The notes beneath the pieces were generated by a model. That model was not told the DNA's origin and did no database searches. It saw only the letters and a list, made by a program, of their open reading frames with translations. 64,000 bases of DNA. Origin: JBBQVS01 sp963792705 (GTDB lineage: Bacteria > Chloroflexota > Ktedonobacteria > Ktedonobacterales > Ktedonobacteraceae). Position numbers and translations under genes: made by a program. Below, one piece after another: positions 55,255-63,567 of this stretch (its first letter is position 1; every line of letters starts with the position of its first letter). The stretch covers positions 62,001 through 126,000 of the forward strand of contig CAWBXD010000007.1 in the NCBI GenBank assembly GCA_963792705.1, given 5' to 3'.

Positions 55255-55953
55255 CTACATAATTACCTCTAGCGTCGCCCAACGCTCATGAAGAATGCCA
55301 GCAAGGGCGCGTAGCCCCCATAGTTCGCACGTTTTATGTCCGATTACAGCGACCGACATGCCTGTTTCGTTGACCGCTACTCTTGCAGGTTGACGAAACT
55401 GTCCTGTGATGTACAGGTCAACATCCTGCGACGATGCATCACGGATAAGGCTATCGGTCATGGCACCGACGATGGCAATACGACCAATGGTCCTGTCCTC
55501 ACTCTCTTCGAGTGTGGGACGGACACCAAAGATTTCCGCGAGCACTTCGACAAAAACAGGTAACGCGACAGGAGAAATAGTGCCAAGCATGCCTAAAGGA
55601 AGATTATTTTTGTAGGCAAAGGGAACGAGTTGTGTCATTCGTAGAGTATCGGCTAAGCGACGGTTAAAACCTAGCGTCAAATTGAAGTCAAAGGCGAGAT
55701 GGTACGCCAGGATACCAATATCAGCAGGGAGCGATTGCGGATCGAGATGCCAGGGACGATGTAAGAAAAGCGCATCCAGGTTCTTTTGCTGAACCCATAC
55801 ATTCATTCCCGCCAAAGGTTCAAGCGCAAGGCCGATACGTCGTACACGCCGTTCAGATGGATGATAGATACCGTTTTGATCGTCGGGAATGACCGCACTT
55901 CCAAGGTAGCTATCAAGATAGTTCGCGAGGGTGACAAGAGAAGGATTGCTCAT
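55255..55953 (-). CDS. Nif3-like dinuclear metal centre protein
   Basis: 232 residues related to the NIF3/YbgI (DUF34) family: IGLALEPLAGMNVWVQQKNLDALFLHRPWHL near 40-80, GMLGTIS in the middle and the C-terminal VAVIGHKTCELWGLRALAGIL. The family HHP motif reads HRP and the last motif GHxxTE reads GHKTCE, so metal binding may differ. Function unknown. Its ATG overlaps the upstream stop by four bases (ATGA), so it is cotranscribed. Confidence 0.75.
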   Translation of the reverse strand: MSNPSLVTLANYLDSYLGSAVIPDDQNGIYHPSERRVRRIGLALEPLAGMNVWVQQKNLDALFLHRPWHLDPQSLPADIGILAYHLAFDFNLTLGFNRRLADTLRMTQLVPFAYKNNLPLGMLGTISPVALPVFVEVLAEIFGVRPTLEESEDRTIGRIAIVGAMTDSLIRDASSQDVDLYITGQFRQPARVAVNETGMSVAVIGHKTCELWGLRALAGILHERWATLEVIM

Positions 55954-56249
55954 GCCTTTTTTCTCCATTCTAAGCTCTTTGCGTTGAGTTGACGAAGGTA
56001 TGTATCACCCTGTTTTTCGATATCTTTTGCGATTGCAATAGCTTGTTGCAGTTGTTCTTCCGAAAGCTGTTTATAGGCGGGTCGCTTCTCTATCGCATCA
56101 TACCAGCGCATCTGGAAAAGATTGTCGAGTACGATACGCTGAAAGCAGTGGTCATAGTACACAACCCACTTCTTTTGGCGCGCCAGTTGTGGCAAGATAT
56201 ATTTGGTATATGTCAGATATTCTTCTTGTAGGGTTGTGATGTCGTTCAT
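55950..56249 (-). CDS. Small uncharacterised helical protein
   Basis: 99 residues, mainly helical and highly charged: YTKYILPQLARQKKWVVYYDHCFQRIVLDNLFQMRW then EEQLQQAIAIAKDIEKQGDTYLRQLNAKSLEWRKK. This matches a small family found in several bacterial phyla, sometimes labelled as acetyltransferase-related, but no acetyl-CoA motif is present. Start ATG 56249 by similarity; ribosome site weak. It is followed in overlap by the Nif3-like gene and is divergent from the P450 gene. Confidence 0.72.
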   Translation of the reverse strand: MNDITTLQEEYLTYTKYILPQLARQKKWVVYYDHCFQRIVLDNLFQMRWYDAIEKRPAYKQLSEEQLQQAIAIAKDIEKQGDTYLRQLNAKSLEWRKKA

Positions 56250-56398
56250 TACCGTAGATTCTAACGCAAATTGACAACGAAAGCAAAAATACCTGTAAGA
56301 GTTGTTTGCCGCAGTGCTTTTAACTGTTCGGTGGTATACTTCCTTATACGTAAAGGTGTAACTTCCTGTATTTTCAGAGACGAAAGGGAGCAATCAGA

Positions 56399-57637
56399 AT
56401 GACGACTGAACACGTTCCAGAGTTGGACAATTTTTTTGCAACCATTCAAGACCCGTACCCAACGTACTCTTATTTACAAGAACATGAGCCGGTTCACTGG
56501 AACCCAATGTTCAATTGCTTCATGCTCACAAAATATGACGATGTAAACATGGTCTTCTCGGACGCGAAACGCTTTTCCTCCGATATCTGGTCGGAGGTCC
56601 CCGAACGTATTGGATTTACAGGTGAGGATGAGAGTAGTCAATATCTCAGACAGATTCTTCCCTTCCTAGCGTATAACCTGCAAGGCATGGACCCTCCCGG
56701 ACATACGCGTCAGCGTACACTCATGACAAAAACATTTACACCACGTATGCTGGAGTCGTTCCGTCCAATTATTCAACGTACTGTGGATGAGTTGATTGAC
56801 CAGCGACTGGCGGACGGTCAGATGAATCTCGTGGCGGATTTGGCCTATCCGCTCCCCTCCAATGTGATCCTGGATTTACTTGGTATTCCAAGAAGTGGTC
56901 GTCCATATATCAAGGCCAGTTCGGATGCAATCAACGAATTTATCACCACGCTGCTGTTTGCAGGTGGCTCAAACTGGCCTAAGTTGGCAGGCATATTCTC
57001 CGAGGTCAAGGCATATATCAAGGACTTAATCGCGGAACGGCGTAAGCATCCAACGGATGATCTATTGACCAAGATGGCACAGGCTGAAGAAAACGGCGAT
57101 ATGCTCAGTGAAGACGAGATCGTGATTGCCGCAAATTTCTTGCTGTTCGCAGGTCACGAAACCACCGCCAATCTGATTGCCGTTGGTATGTACTACCTGA
57201 TGCAAAACCCCGAACAGATGGAGCAGTTGCGGAATACACCCACGAAATTGCCAAACGCGGTAGAGGAATTGTTACGTTATGTGAGTCCAGTTCACACGCT
57301 TGGTCGCATCACGACGCAAGACGTGACCATTCGAGGCGTTGACATTCCCAAAGGGACAAGCATCAACGTTCTGGTTGGAGCTGCTAACCGCGATCCAGAG
57401 AAGTTTCCTCACGCTGAAAAGTTAGATATTAACCGTCTAGCAGTGCGTTCACTGGGCTTCGGCTACGGCATTCACTTCTGCATTGGTGCAGCACTGGCTC
57501 GAATGGAGGGGCAGGTTACGTTCGAGACCATACTCAGACGCTTACCAAACATGCAAATAGTGGGTGGAACACCAGAATTTCGTCCTAATTATGCATTGCG
57601 TGGACTTATTGCTCTGCCCGTAACATTTGAGCATTGA
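56399..57637 (+). CDS. Cytochrome P450
   Basis: 412 residues, soluble class I bacterial type. I-helix AGHETT near 252, K-helix ExxR (EELLR) and the haem loop FGYGIHFCIG with the axial Cys near 361 are intact, so it should be functional with ferredoxin and reductase partners encoded elsewhere. The substrate is unknown. AAGGGAG precedes the ATG; a long hairpin follows. Confidence 0.94.
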   Translation: MTTEHVPELDNFFATIQDPYPTYSYLQEHEPVHWNPMFNCFMLTKYDDVNMVFSDAKRFSSDIWSEVPERIGFTGEDESSQYLRQILPFLAYNLQGMDPPGHTRQRTLMTKTFTPRMLESFRPIIQRTVDELIDQRLADGQMNLVADLAYPLPSNVILDLLGIPRSGRPYIKASSDAINEFITTLLFAGGSNWPKLAGIFSEVKAYIKDLIAERRKHPTDDLLTKMAQAEENGDMLSEDEIVIAANFLLFAGHETTANLIAVGMYYLMQNPEQMEQLRNTPTKLPNAVEELLRYVSPVHTLGRITTQDVTIRGVDIPKGTSINVLVGAANRDPEKFPHAEKLDINRLAVRSLGFGYGIHFCIGAALARMEGQVTFETILRRLPNMQIVGGTPEFRPNYALRGLIALPVTFEH

Positions 57638-57651
57638 ACGCACGTAGTAGC

Positions 57652-57718
57652 AGAGCAAAGGCTGAGGCAGTTTGGAAGAGCGTTTCACTATCCTCCAAAC
57701 TGCCTCAGCCTTTGCTCT
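57652..57718. terminator. Perfect 25-bp hairpin after the P450 gene
   Basis: Arms 57652-57676 (AGAGCAAAGGCTGAGGCAGT) and 57694-57718, 17-base loop. No T-run directly after, as with the other long hairpins in this window. Confidence 0.7.
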
Positions 57719-57883
57719 CGATACCAGTCTATGTACCTATATGTCTCGACTGCAAAAACAAGTGATGCTATACTGCTATCGTTGCCTAAACTATTTTGAG
57801 TCTATGACGATATACAATACTATAAAAAACGTGAAGAGTGAGCAGCCTTTAGTGCTGTACACGACAATATAAAAGAGGACTTC

Positions 57884-60031
57884 ATGACTGCAAATATATC
57901 TTCTATACATGATCGTCAATTTGTTTCATCATCGGCCTCTGTCGAAGGCGAGTCACAAGAACTGGTGGATGTCCTCCAGAAGATTGTCTATAATGCAGGC
58001 GCGTTATTGGAGGTACGAAATTGTTCTGTAGCACTGCTTGACTCCAGTGGTTCGACACTTTTGACACTCGCTGCTCTACAGAAAAATGGGCGAACTCCTC
58101 GTCACACTCGATTTCGCCGCAACGAAGGGGTCGCGGGTTGGGTCGCGGAAAACTGTGAACCTCTGGTTATTAACGACGTAAGTCTTGACCCACGCTTCAA
58201 GCGGCTCGGACGCACTCCTATCGGCTCGATTATGTGCGTACCGCTTATTGACGACGACAGATTTATCGGCACATTGACCGCGAGCAGCCAGGAAAGCAAT
58301 GCCTTTGATCCCAAGAAGGCAAAGATGATGATTATCTTCGCGGAGCAAGCGGTTCTGGCAATCACGAATGCTCGCAATGCGGAACTTGCACATCGACAAG
58401 CGAACCAACTCGAAATGCTGATGGACCTCTCACGAGGCATTACCACACGCCACGAACCCGATGCGCTGTATCGGACCATTCTGGTCGATGTGCAACGTCT
58501 GGTTCCCTGCGACCTTGCCACGCTCTATCTCTATCAAGAGACTACGCAAGAACTTTATCCTATCGCTGAACTGTTTGGAGCCGATACTGTCGTTGACGAT
58601 GAGCAAGAGATATACGCGGCTGAGGTCAGGATGACCGACCTTGAGCAAGAAAAGATACGGCTCTACGATGTACAATCGGTCGCGGCATGGGCCGCCGTGC
58701 ATAAACATCCGATGCTACGCACACCTTCTCACGAGACACGCAGCAACCCGGAAAGCGAGGAGGATATGGCGGAGTTATCGGCACCTCTTGTCTCCAAGCA
58801 CGTCCTCTACGGTGTCCTATCGCTTAAACGCACACAGCCATTTAGTAGTGAAGAACTACGTGTTGTGCGAAACCTGGGCAACATGGCGGCGGCGGCCCTG
58901 GAAAACGTCGAGTTGTTTCACATGGTTCGCACCGATCAAGAACAGTTACGCGCGATCCTGGCGTCAAGTTCGGATGGTATTGCCCTGCTAGGCGTCAATG
59001 CATGCTTTATTGAAGCCAATACTGCCTTTGGTCGCATCTTCGGTATTGACGCGGAGCAGATTGTGGGCATGGAATGTATGGAGTTGCTCGGTTGCGAGGA
59101 AGAGGGTGGACACGATGGTTGCCGCGAACTGTGTATGATTCATCATGCCCTGCAACAGGAAGAAGCATTGCCCTATACCGAGGTTGACCTTACCATTCAG
59201 GGTGTTTCACGTTCGGTGGGTCTTAGCTTTACTCGCGTCTCGACAAAAAATAAACCACTCTGTTTGATGATGGCACGAGACGTAACGGCTATTCGTGACG
59301 CGACCCGTATGAAGGCAAATTTCATCTCCATGATTACGCATGAACTCCGCTCACCCCTCAATGCGATCAATGGCTACCTCGATCTTGCCCTAACAGGTGT
59401 AGCGGGCGAACTCAACGACCAGTTGCGCGAATTCTTGCAGAGGTCACGCTCCGGCAGCGAACAACTGTACGGCCTGGTCGAAGACTTGCTCCTGGTCTCC
59501 CGTGCCGATGCAGGTCAACTGCGTTTGAGCCGCGAGGTCATTAGTCTTAATGATGTCATCACCGATGCAGTTGAAGAGCTTGAACTGACCGCAACCGATA
59601 GAGGCATCGCGCTAAAGGTTGATATCGCAGCCGATTTTCCTCAGATGTATGCCGACCCTGTACGTATGCAGCAAGTATTACGCAATCTTGTGAGTAACGC
59701 GCTACGTTTCACCAGTGCGGGTGGCAGCGTTACCATTTCCGCGACACAGGAATACGTAGAAGGGGCGAACGCAGATGACGAGGACCGCGACGTGCGAATT
59801 GCAAAACTGGTGGTGAAAGACACTGGTTGCGGCATCGCACCAGAGAATCAGCAACGCATCTTCGAGCGTTTCTTCCAAGTGCCACAGACAGCAGTGCGTA
59901 TCACCGGGCAGGGTTTAGGTCTGGCTATTGTGAAAATGATTGTCGAACTACACGGTGGCAATGTCCAGGTTGAGAGCGTCGTAGGCGAAGGTAGCACATT
60001 CATATGTGTGTTGCCATGTGTGCTGTCGTAG
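57884..60031 (+). CDS. Sensor histidine kinase, GAF-GAF-PAS-HisKA-HATPase
   Basis: 715 residues, no membrane segment, so a soluble sensor. Two GAF domains (about 20-165 and 175-345), a PAS domain (about 355-470), then the phospho-acceptor His in HELRSPLNAINGY near 485, N box VLRNLVSNALRF, G1 DTGCGI and G2 GQGLGLAIVKM. All catalytic motifs are present. The response regulator is not adjacent. A ribosome site (AGAGGA) precedes the ATG. Confidence 0.93.
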   Translation: MTANISSIHDRQFVSSSASVEGESQELVDVLQKIVYNAGALLEVRNCSVALLDSSGSTLLTLAALQKNGRTPRHTRFRRNEGVAGWVAENCEPLVINDVSLDPRFKRLGRTPIGSIMCVPLIDDDRFIGTLTASSQESNAFDPKKAKMMIIFAEQAVLAITNARNAELAHRQANQLEMLMDLSRGITTRHEPDALYRTILVDVQRLVPCDLATLYLYQETTQELYPIAELFGADTVVDDEQEIYAAEVRMTDLEQEKIRLYDVQSVAAWAAVHKHPMLRTPSHETRSNPESEEDMAELSAPLVSKHVLYGVLSLKRTQPFSSEELRVVRNLGNMAAAALENVELFHMVRTDQEQLRAILASSSDGIALLGVNACFIEANTAFGRIFGIDAEQIVGMECMELLGCEEEGGHDGCRELCMIHHALQQEEALPYTEVDLTIQGVSRSVGLSFTRVSTKNKPLCLMMARDVTAIRDATRMKANFISMITHELRSPLNAINGYLDLALTGVAGELNDQLREFLQRSRSGSEQLYGLVEDLLLVSRADAGQLRLSREVISLNDVITDAVEELELTATDRGIALKVDIAADFPQMYADPVRMQQVLRNLVSNALRFTSAGGSVTISATQEYVEGANADDEDRDVRIAKLVVKDTGCGIAPENQQRIFERFFQVPQTAVRITGQGLGLAIVKMIVELHGGNVQVESVVGEGSTFICVLPCVLS

Positions 60032-60047
60032 TCAACAGCGAAGGAAC

Positions 60048-60249
60048 TGGTAGGGACCGATTGATCGCGTCCGGGTGGAGGGTGGGGCAACGTGTGGGTA
60101 ACGATTCTGTGCGGGAACGTGTGCCCGTCTCCATCCTCGGACGCGATCAATCGGTCCCTACAGATATCCGTCCCAATTTGTTAAAGAGTATCATCGCGTC
60201 CTTCTCGGCGGTAGATTGCCACAAGGACGCGATCAATCGGTCCCTACCA
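60048..60249. repeat. Palindromic element, family A, copy 9, composite
   Basis: The outermost arms 60048-60072 and 60225-60249 (TGGTAGGGACCGATTGATCG) match perfectly, including the extra TGG/CCA. A second right arm at 60139-60162 plus its outer tail (AGATATCCGT ... TTTGTTAAAG), followed by a partial left arm at 60190-60201, shows a second copy nested or abutting within the first. Confidence 0.75.
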
Positions 60250-60278
60250 AACTTTCGTTTTATACTGTTTTATGGAGG

Positions 60279-60938
60279 TTACGAAGACTGTGCGTATCTT
60301 CCGTCTTGGACAATGAGGCGAAGTTTGCGCTTAAATACTTTCTCGAAAAGGTCGGCTTTATCGTGCGCTTGCTCTATCTCAACATCAAGGTCCGCAAGAG
60401 AACGTACCCAGAGAAGTATTGTCCAAATATTTTCGTTACACAATGCTGGCTCGGCCGCGATACGTAGTACGCGCGCATCATGGCTATAGTCAAGCGCATC
60501 CGCAATGCGTAAGAGCGAAGCTAACATGGAGACACGCTTACGCGCATTTCGACTCAGGGCAGCAAACTCCTCGTGATCGTTGCTGGGCAAAGCGCGTCGG
60601 TGATAACGTGCGATAAGCGCGATCTCGTACCGCTCCTCCTCGGTAAAATCGGGAAGGTTGGCATCTTTGATCAAACGAAAGGAGTGCTTGTGATGACGAC
60701 GCGCCTCAACAAGCATACCGGCATTGTGGAGAAATGCCGCACGTTCTAACATTCGTAAACTTTGATATTCTAAACGATGAAGTGGGCGAGTCGCGTCAAA
60801 CATCTGCACAGAGAGACGCGTAACTTGACGGGCATGAGGCCAGTCTTCTACATGTAGCCCCCCACTCAAGTGCAACTCTTCTCTTGTCGGTTGTGTATCT
60901 TGCCACCAACCCAATTCTTCAACCGAGTTTGACATCAT
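60279..60938 (-). CDS. HD-domain protein, Ppx/GppA C-terminal-like
   Basis: 219 residues, helical. The HD-type segments match the C-terminal domain of exopolyphosphatases: HARQVTRLSVQMFD, then AAFLHNAGMLVEARRHHKHSFRLI. The usual HD or HE pair is HN, so catalysis is doubtful; it may be regulatory. It is the last gene of a three-gene operon with the Ppx-CHAD and CHAD proteins, and supplies the domain missing from that Ppx. Confidence 0.82.
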   Translation of the reverse strand: MMSNSVEELGWWQDTQPTREELHLSGGLHVEDWPHARQVTRLSVQMFDATRPLHRLEYQSLRMLERAAFLHNAGMLVEARRHHKHSFRLIKDANLPDFTEEERYEIALIARYHRRALPSNDHEEFAALSRNARKRVSMLASLLRIADALDYSHDARVLRIAAEPALCNENIWTILLWVRSLADLDVEIEQAHDKADLFEKVFKRKLRLIVQDGRYAQSS

Positions 60939-60980
60939 ATATGTATCCCACCTTCATGTATCAGTATATCTCATTAAGAG

Positions 60981-61574
60981 CTATGCGTCTAATATATCGA
61001 GAATTTCCTGTTGAAAGCCGCGTCCTTGTAGCGCATCCCAATGCTCTCGAAAGGTTTTGTATTGTTTCTCGCGTTGCTCTCTCGTGTCCTGTAGCAAAAG
61101 TTCCAACCCACTACGTTGTTCTTGCGACGGTACTGTATGTACGTTCAGCAAATGCGTCACAAGTTCCAAATTAGAAATGAGGTGTTTTCCTATTCTCTGT
61201 TGAGCCGCCACTGCCGCAGCATGTTTGCTTTGTACATGCGTCGTACCGTTGTCGTTTTGCTGCTCTAAACACAGGCGAAGCAGGGCGATCATCACATCGC
61301 TATCGTGTAACGCCCCAAGTTCTTCCTGTATTTGCGTGACTTCCTCAATAATTAACGTAGTCTCTTCAGGCAACACGTCCACGAATATTTCTAGCGTGTA
61401 GCGCAAGCGTTTAGCGGCGATTCGCATATCATGCAATTCGTCTGAGCGTTGTGGGTCATGAGCATATTGGCCCCATGTTTGCAGTTCTTCGAGACGAGTA
61501 CGAGCAATGAGGCGAGCATTTGTGCCAGTTAATGCGTGTGCATCAATGCCGGAAATTGCCCTAGCTTTTGCCAT
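60981..61574 (-). CDS. CHAD domain protein
   Basis: 197 residues, conserved histidine-rich helical domain with the core ELHDMRIAAKRLRYTLEIF and a second LGALHDSDVMIALL segment. CHAD domains bind inorganic polyphosphate through basic residues. The start overlaps the 3' end of the Ppx-CHAD gene by 14 bases, so translation is coupled. Confidence 0.85.
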   Translation of the reverse strand: MAKARAISGIDAHALTGTNARLIARTRLEELQTWGQYAHDPQRSDELHDMRIAAKRLRYTLEIFVDVLPEETTLIIEEVTQIQEELGALHDSDVMIALLRLCLEQQNDNGTTHVQSKHAAAVAAQQRIGKHLISNLELVTHLLNVHTVPSQEQRSGLELLLQDTREQREKQYKTFREHWDALQGRGFQQEILDILDA

Positions 61575-63033
61575 GCTGTACCTCTTCTCTTGCTAAACAT
61601 GCTTCTATTTGCAGCTTGAATGCATGCTCATCAAACTTTTTGAAAAATGCTTCGACCACATGTTGATGCTTTTCACGATAGCTTTGCAAGCGGTCAATGA
61701 GCCATTGTATACCCACTTGCTCTTCTACCGACACCTGCCGCATCTGGACCTGTAAATTTTCGATCATCACATCGGTATCGCGTGCCTTACCAAGCAGGTC
61801 GGCGATATTCTTTGTCTTTTTGTACACTTCTTTGAACGGTTGGGGGACGCAAATAGCTTCATATGCATCAAGAGTTGCGCGCAGACGACGCGATGCCACG
61901 CGCATCTTATGCACAGCCTCTATATCATCGTTCTTGAGTACAGCATCGCGCCCCTGCAACAGTTTCTCGGTGCGGTCTAGTAGAAGACGGCGACCAGAGT
62001 GAGCAAATGTTTCGTTTTGCTTCTCCTCTTTTGCGCTTGTAGCGGTGTTGTTGTGAGAATTTTTTTCCGATGAAGAAAGTGTGTCCACACGTTGTAGCCA
62101 TTGCTCACCATAGCGAGCGTAAGCTAAAAGTACACCCTCACGAATACCGTGTGGGCTTACAAAGATTTCGCGTAGGTGTAAGCGGTCCATCATCGCATGT
62201 ATAATTAACGCGCCTGCTGGCAAGATACGCGCCCGTCCCATTGGTTGTTGATAGCGTTGTGCAATCTCTTCTGCTGACAAAGCCTGTAGGAGTCCCTCAC
62301 AATGTACAATGTCCTCACGCGTCAAACGCTGCTCATGTTCGTTGAGATGAAAGGCACCTCGTGCTAGGTGAAGCAAAGAATTCGCACTTCCCCCAGTCAC
62401 AATCAACGACGGCGGTATGTGCTTGATATGCATACCATCGAAGTAGGTGGTGAGAAAGGTAGAGGCAGTACTCAACTCATCATATGTTGGCGGATCGGAA
62501 GGAAGATAGCGATCATGTAGCCAGCCAGAGCCGACAGGGACCGAGGTACGCCAGGTGATGTGCTCATGTTTAGCGGTGATGACCTCTGTACTGCCTCCAC
62601 CAAGGTCCATAACGCCAAGTTGGGCGGGTGCGTTCGGCTCTTGATTACGCTCATAGGTTGCGCCCAGGAAGGTCAGGGTTGCCTCGACCGTGCCTTCGAT
62701 AAGCTGCACATCTAAGCTTGTTTCGCTCCGTATGGTCTCTATGAAATCGTGGCTATTGCTTGCTTGACGAATTGCTTCGGTCGCAACAACGAAAATGGGA
62801 GTGGCGGAATATTTTTCTGCGAGTGCTTTATATGCGCGCAACGTTGTAAGGGCGGCATCGCGTTTTTCGTCCGAGATGGCACCTGTCGCGGTCACACTTT
62901 CGCCAATACGCACCAGTTCAACCTCATCGGCCAGAATATCCAGTGTGGTCGGCGCGCAACGCGCAACCACGATATGGAGAGTATTGCTTCCTATATCTAT
63001 AGCCGCGCAGGGAGAAGAGAATTGCTTCTGCAT
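61561..63033 (-). CDS. Ppx/GppA phosphatase-CHAD fusion
   Basis: 490 residues. Residues 1-300 are the exopolyphosphatase/pppGpp phosphatase ASKHA domain: AAIDIGSNTLHIVV, VATEAIRQASN, LGVMDLGGGSTEVI and TGGSANSLLHLARG, all hallmark motifs. Instead of the normal HD C-terminus it carries a CHAD polyphosphate-binding domain (VHKMRVASRRLRATLDAYE). It probably degrades polyphosphate or pppGpp. ATG 63033 follows CAGGAG; the frame opens further upstream. First gene of the operon. Confidence 0.9.
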   Translation of the reverse strand: MQKQFSSPCAAIDIGSNTLHIVVARCAPTTLDILADEVELVRIGESVTATGAISDEKRDAALTTLRAYKALAEKYSATPIFVVATEAIRQASNSHDFIETIRSETSLDVQLIEGTVEATLTFLGATYERNQEPNAPAQLGVMDLGGGSTEVITAKHEHITWRTSVPVGSGWLHDRYLPSDPPTYDELSTASTFLTTYFDGMHIKHIPPSLIVTGGSANSLLHLARGAFHLNEHEQRLTREDIVHCEGLLQALSAEEIAQRYQQPMGRARILPAGALIIHAMMDRLHLREIFVSPHGIREGVLLAYARYGEQWLQRVDTLSSSEKNSHNNTATSAKEEKQNETFAHSGRRLLLDRTEKLLQGRDAVLKNDDIEAVHKMRVASRRLRATLDAYEAICVPQPFKEVYKKTKNIADLLGKARDTDVMIENLQVQMRQVSVEEQVGIQWLIDRLQSYREKHQHVVEAFFKKFDEHAFKLQIEACLAREEVQHGKS

Positions 63034-63248
63034 ATATAAAAACTCCTGTGGGATGGTCAAGAGATAGAGTAGAGTATGTTTGAGTCTAGCATTAATCAGA
63101 AACGCGAACAATACTCAGCAAACACAATAAACGCCACAGGCAAAGTAGCCTGAAGCGGTTTGTGTTGTGTGTACACCGATGTACGGGAAACGTGTCTCTA
63201 TTATATCACGTCCTACATGGAGCGAGAGGCATAGCGTCAGAAAAGCCC

Positions 63249-63277
63249 TTGACAAGTCGCAACAGATACAGTAATAT
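63249..63277 (+). promoter_or_regulatory. Strong sigma-70 promoter upstream of tRNA-Leu
   Basis: Consensus -35 TTGACA (63249-63254), 17-base spacer and -10 TAATAT (63272-63277). Transcription would start near 63284, about 50 bases before the tRNA. Confidence 0.7.
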
Positions 63278-63333
63278 TGCAGAAGTTCACAGACAGATAG
63301 AAATAAAGATGCTGTGGTACTGAATAGTAATCA

Positions 63334-63417
63334 GCCGCGATGGTGAAATTGGTAGACACGCAACGTTCAGAGCGTTGTGCCTTAACTGGCATGGGGGTTC
63401 GAGTCCCCCTCGCGGCA
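63334..63417 (+). tRNA. tRNA-Leu, anticodon CAG
   Basis: 84 bases. Acceptor stem GCCGCGA pairs with TCGCGGC, anticodon stem CAACG/CGTTG encloses loop TTCAGAG (anticodon CAG, reads CUG), a long variable arm GCC...GGC marks a class II tRNA, and the T arm is GGGGG-TTCGAGT-CCCCC. The CCA end is not encoded (ACCCC), so it is added after transcription. Confidence 0.95.
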
Positions 63418-63436
63418 CCCCCTATTTATAGGACGA

Positions 63437-63475
63437 CCCCTCACGCCGCATACGTAGCCGCCTGAGGGGTTTTTA
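63437..63475 (+). terminator. Rho-independent terminator of tRNA-Leu
   Basis: CCCCTCA (63437-63443) pairs with TGAGGGG (63463-63469), followed by TTTTT. Confidence 0.75.
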
Positions 63476-63496
63476 TTTATGACGTAAAACAGTTTT

Positions 63497-63517
63497 ATGT
63501 AGCAACGATGTAGCAAC
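63497..63517. repeat. Direct repeat beside tRNA-Leu (possible integration trace)
   Basis: ATGTAGCAAC occurs twice (63497-63506 and 63508-63517), one base apart. It lies ~80 bases after the tRNA gene, at the point where the sequence becomes AT-richer. tRNA-Leu genes are common integration sites, but the tRNA 3' end itself is not duplicated within the window. Confidence 0.3.
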
Positions 63518-63567
63518 CGACAGAGAATTTGATACGTTTGTATTTTTCACTTCTTTTGGAGACATAA

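Noticed and set aside
9177..60249. Palindromic elements as CRISPR repeats
   Set aside because: Copies are kilobases apart, not regularly spaced with unique spacers, and no cas genes are present.
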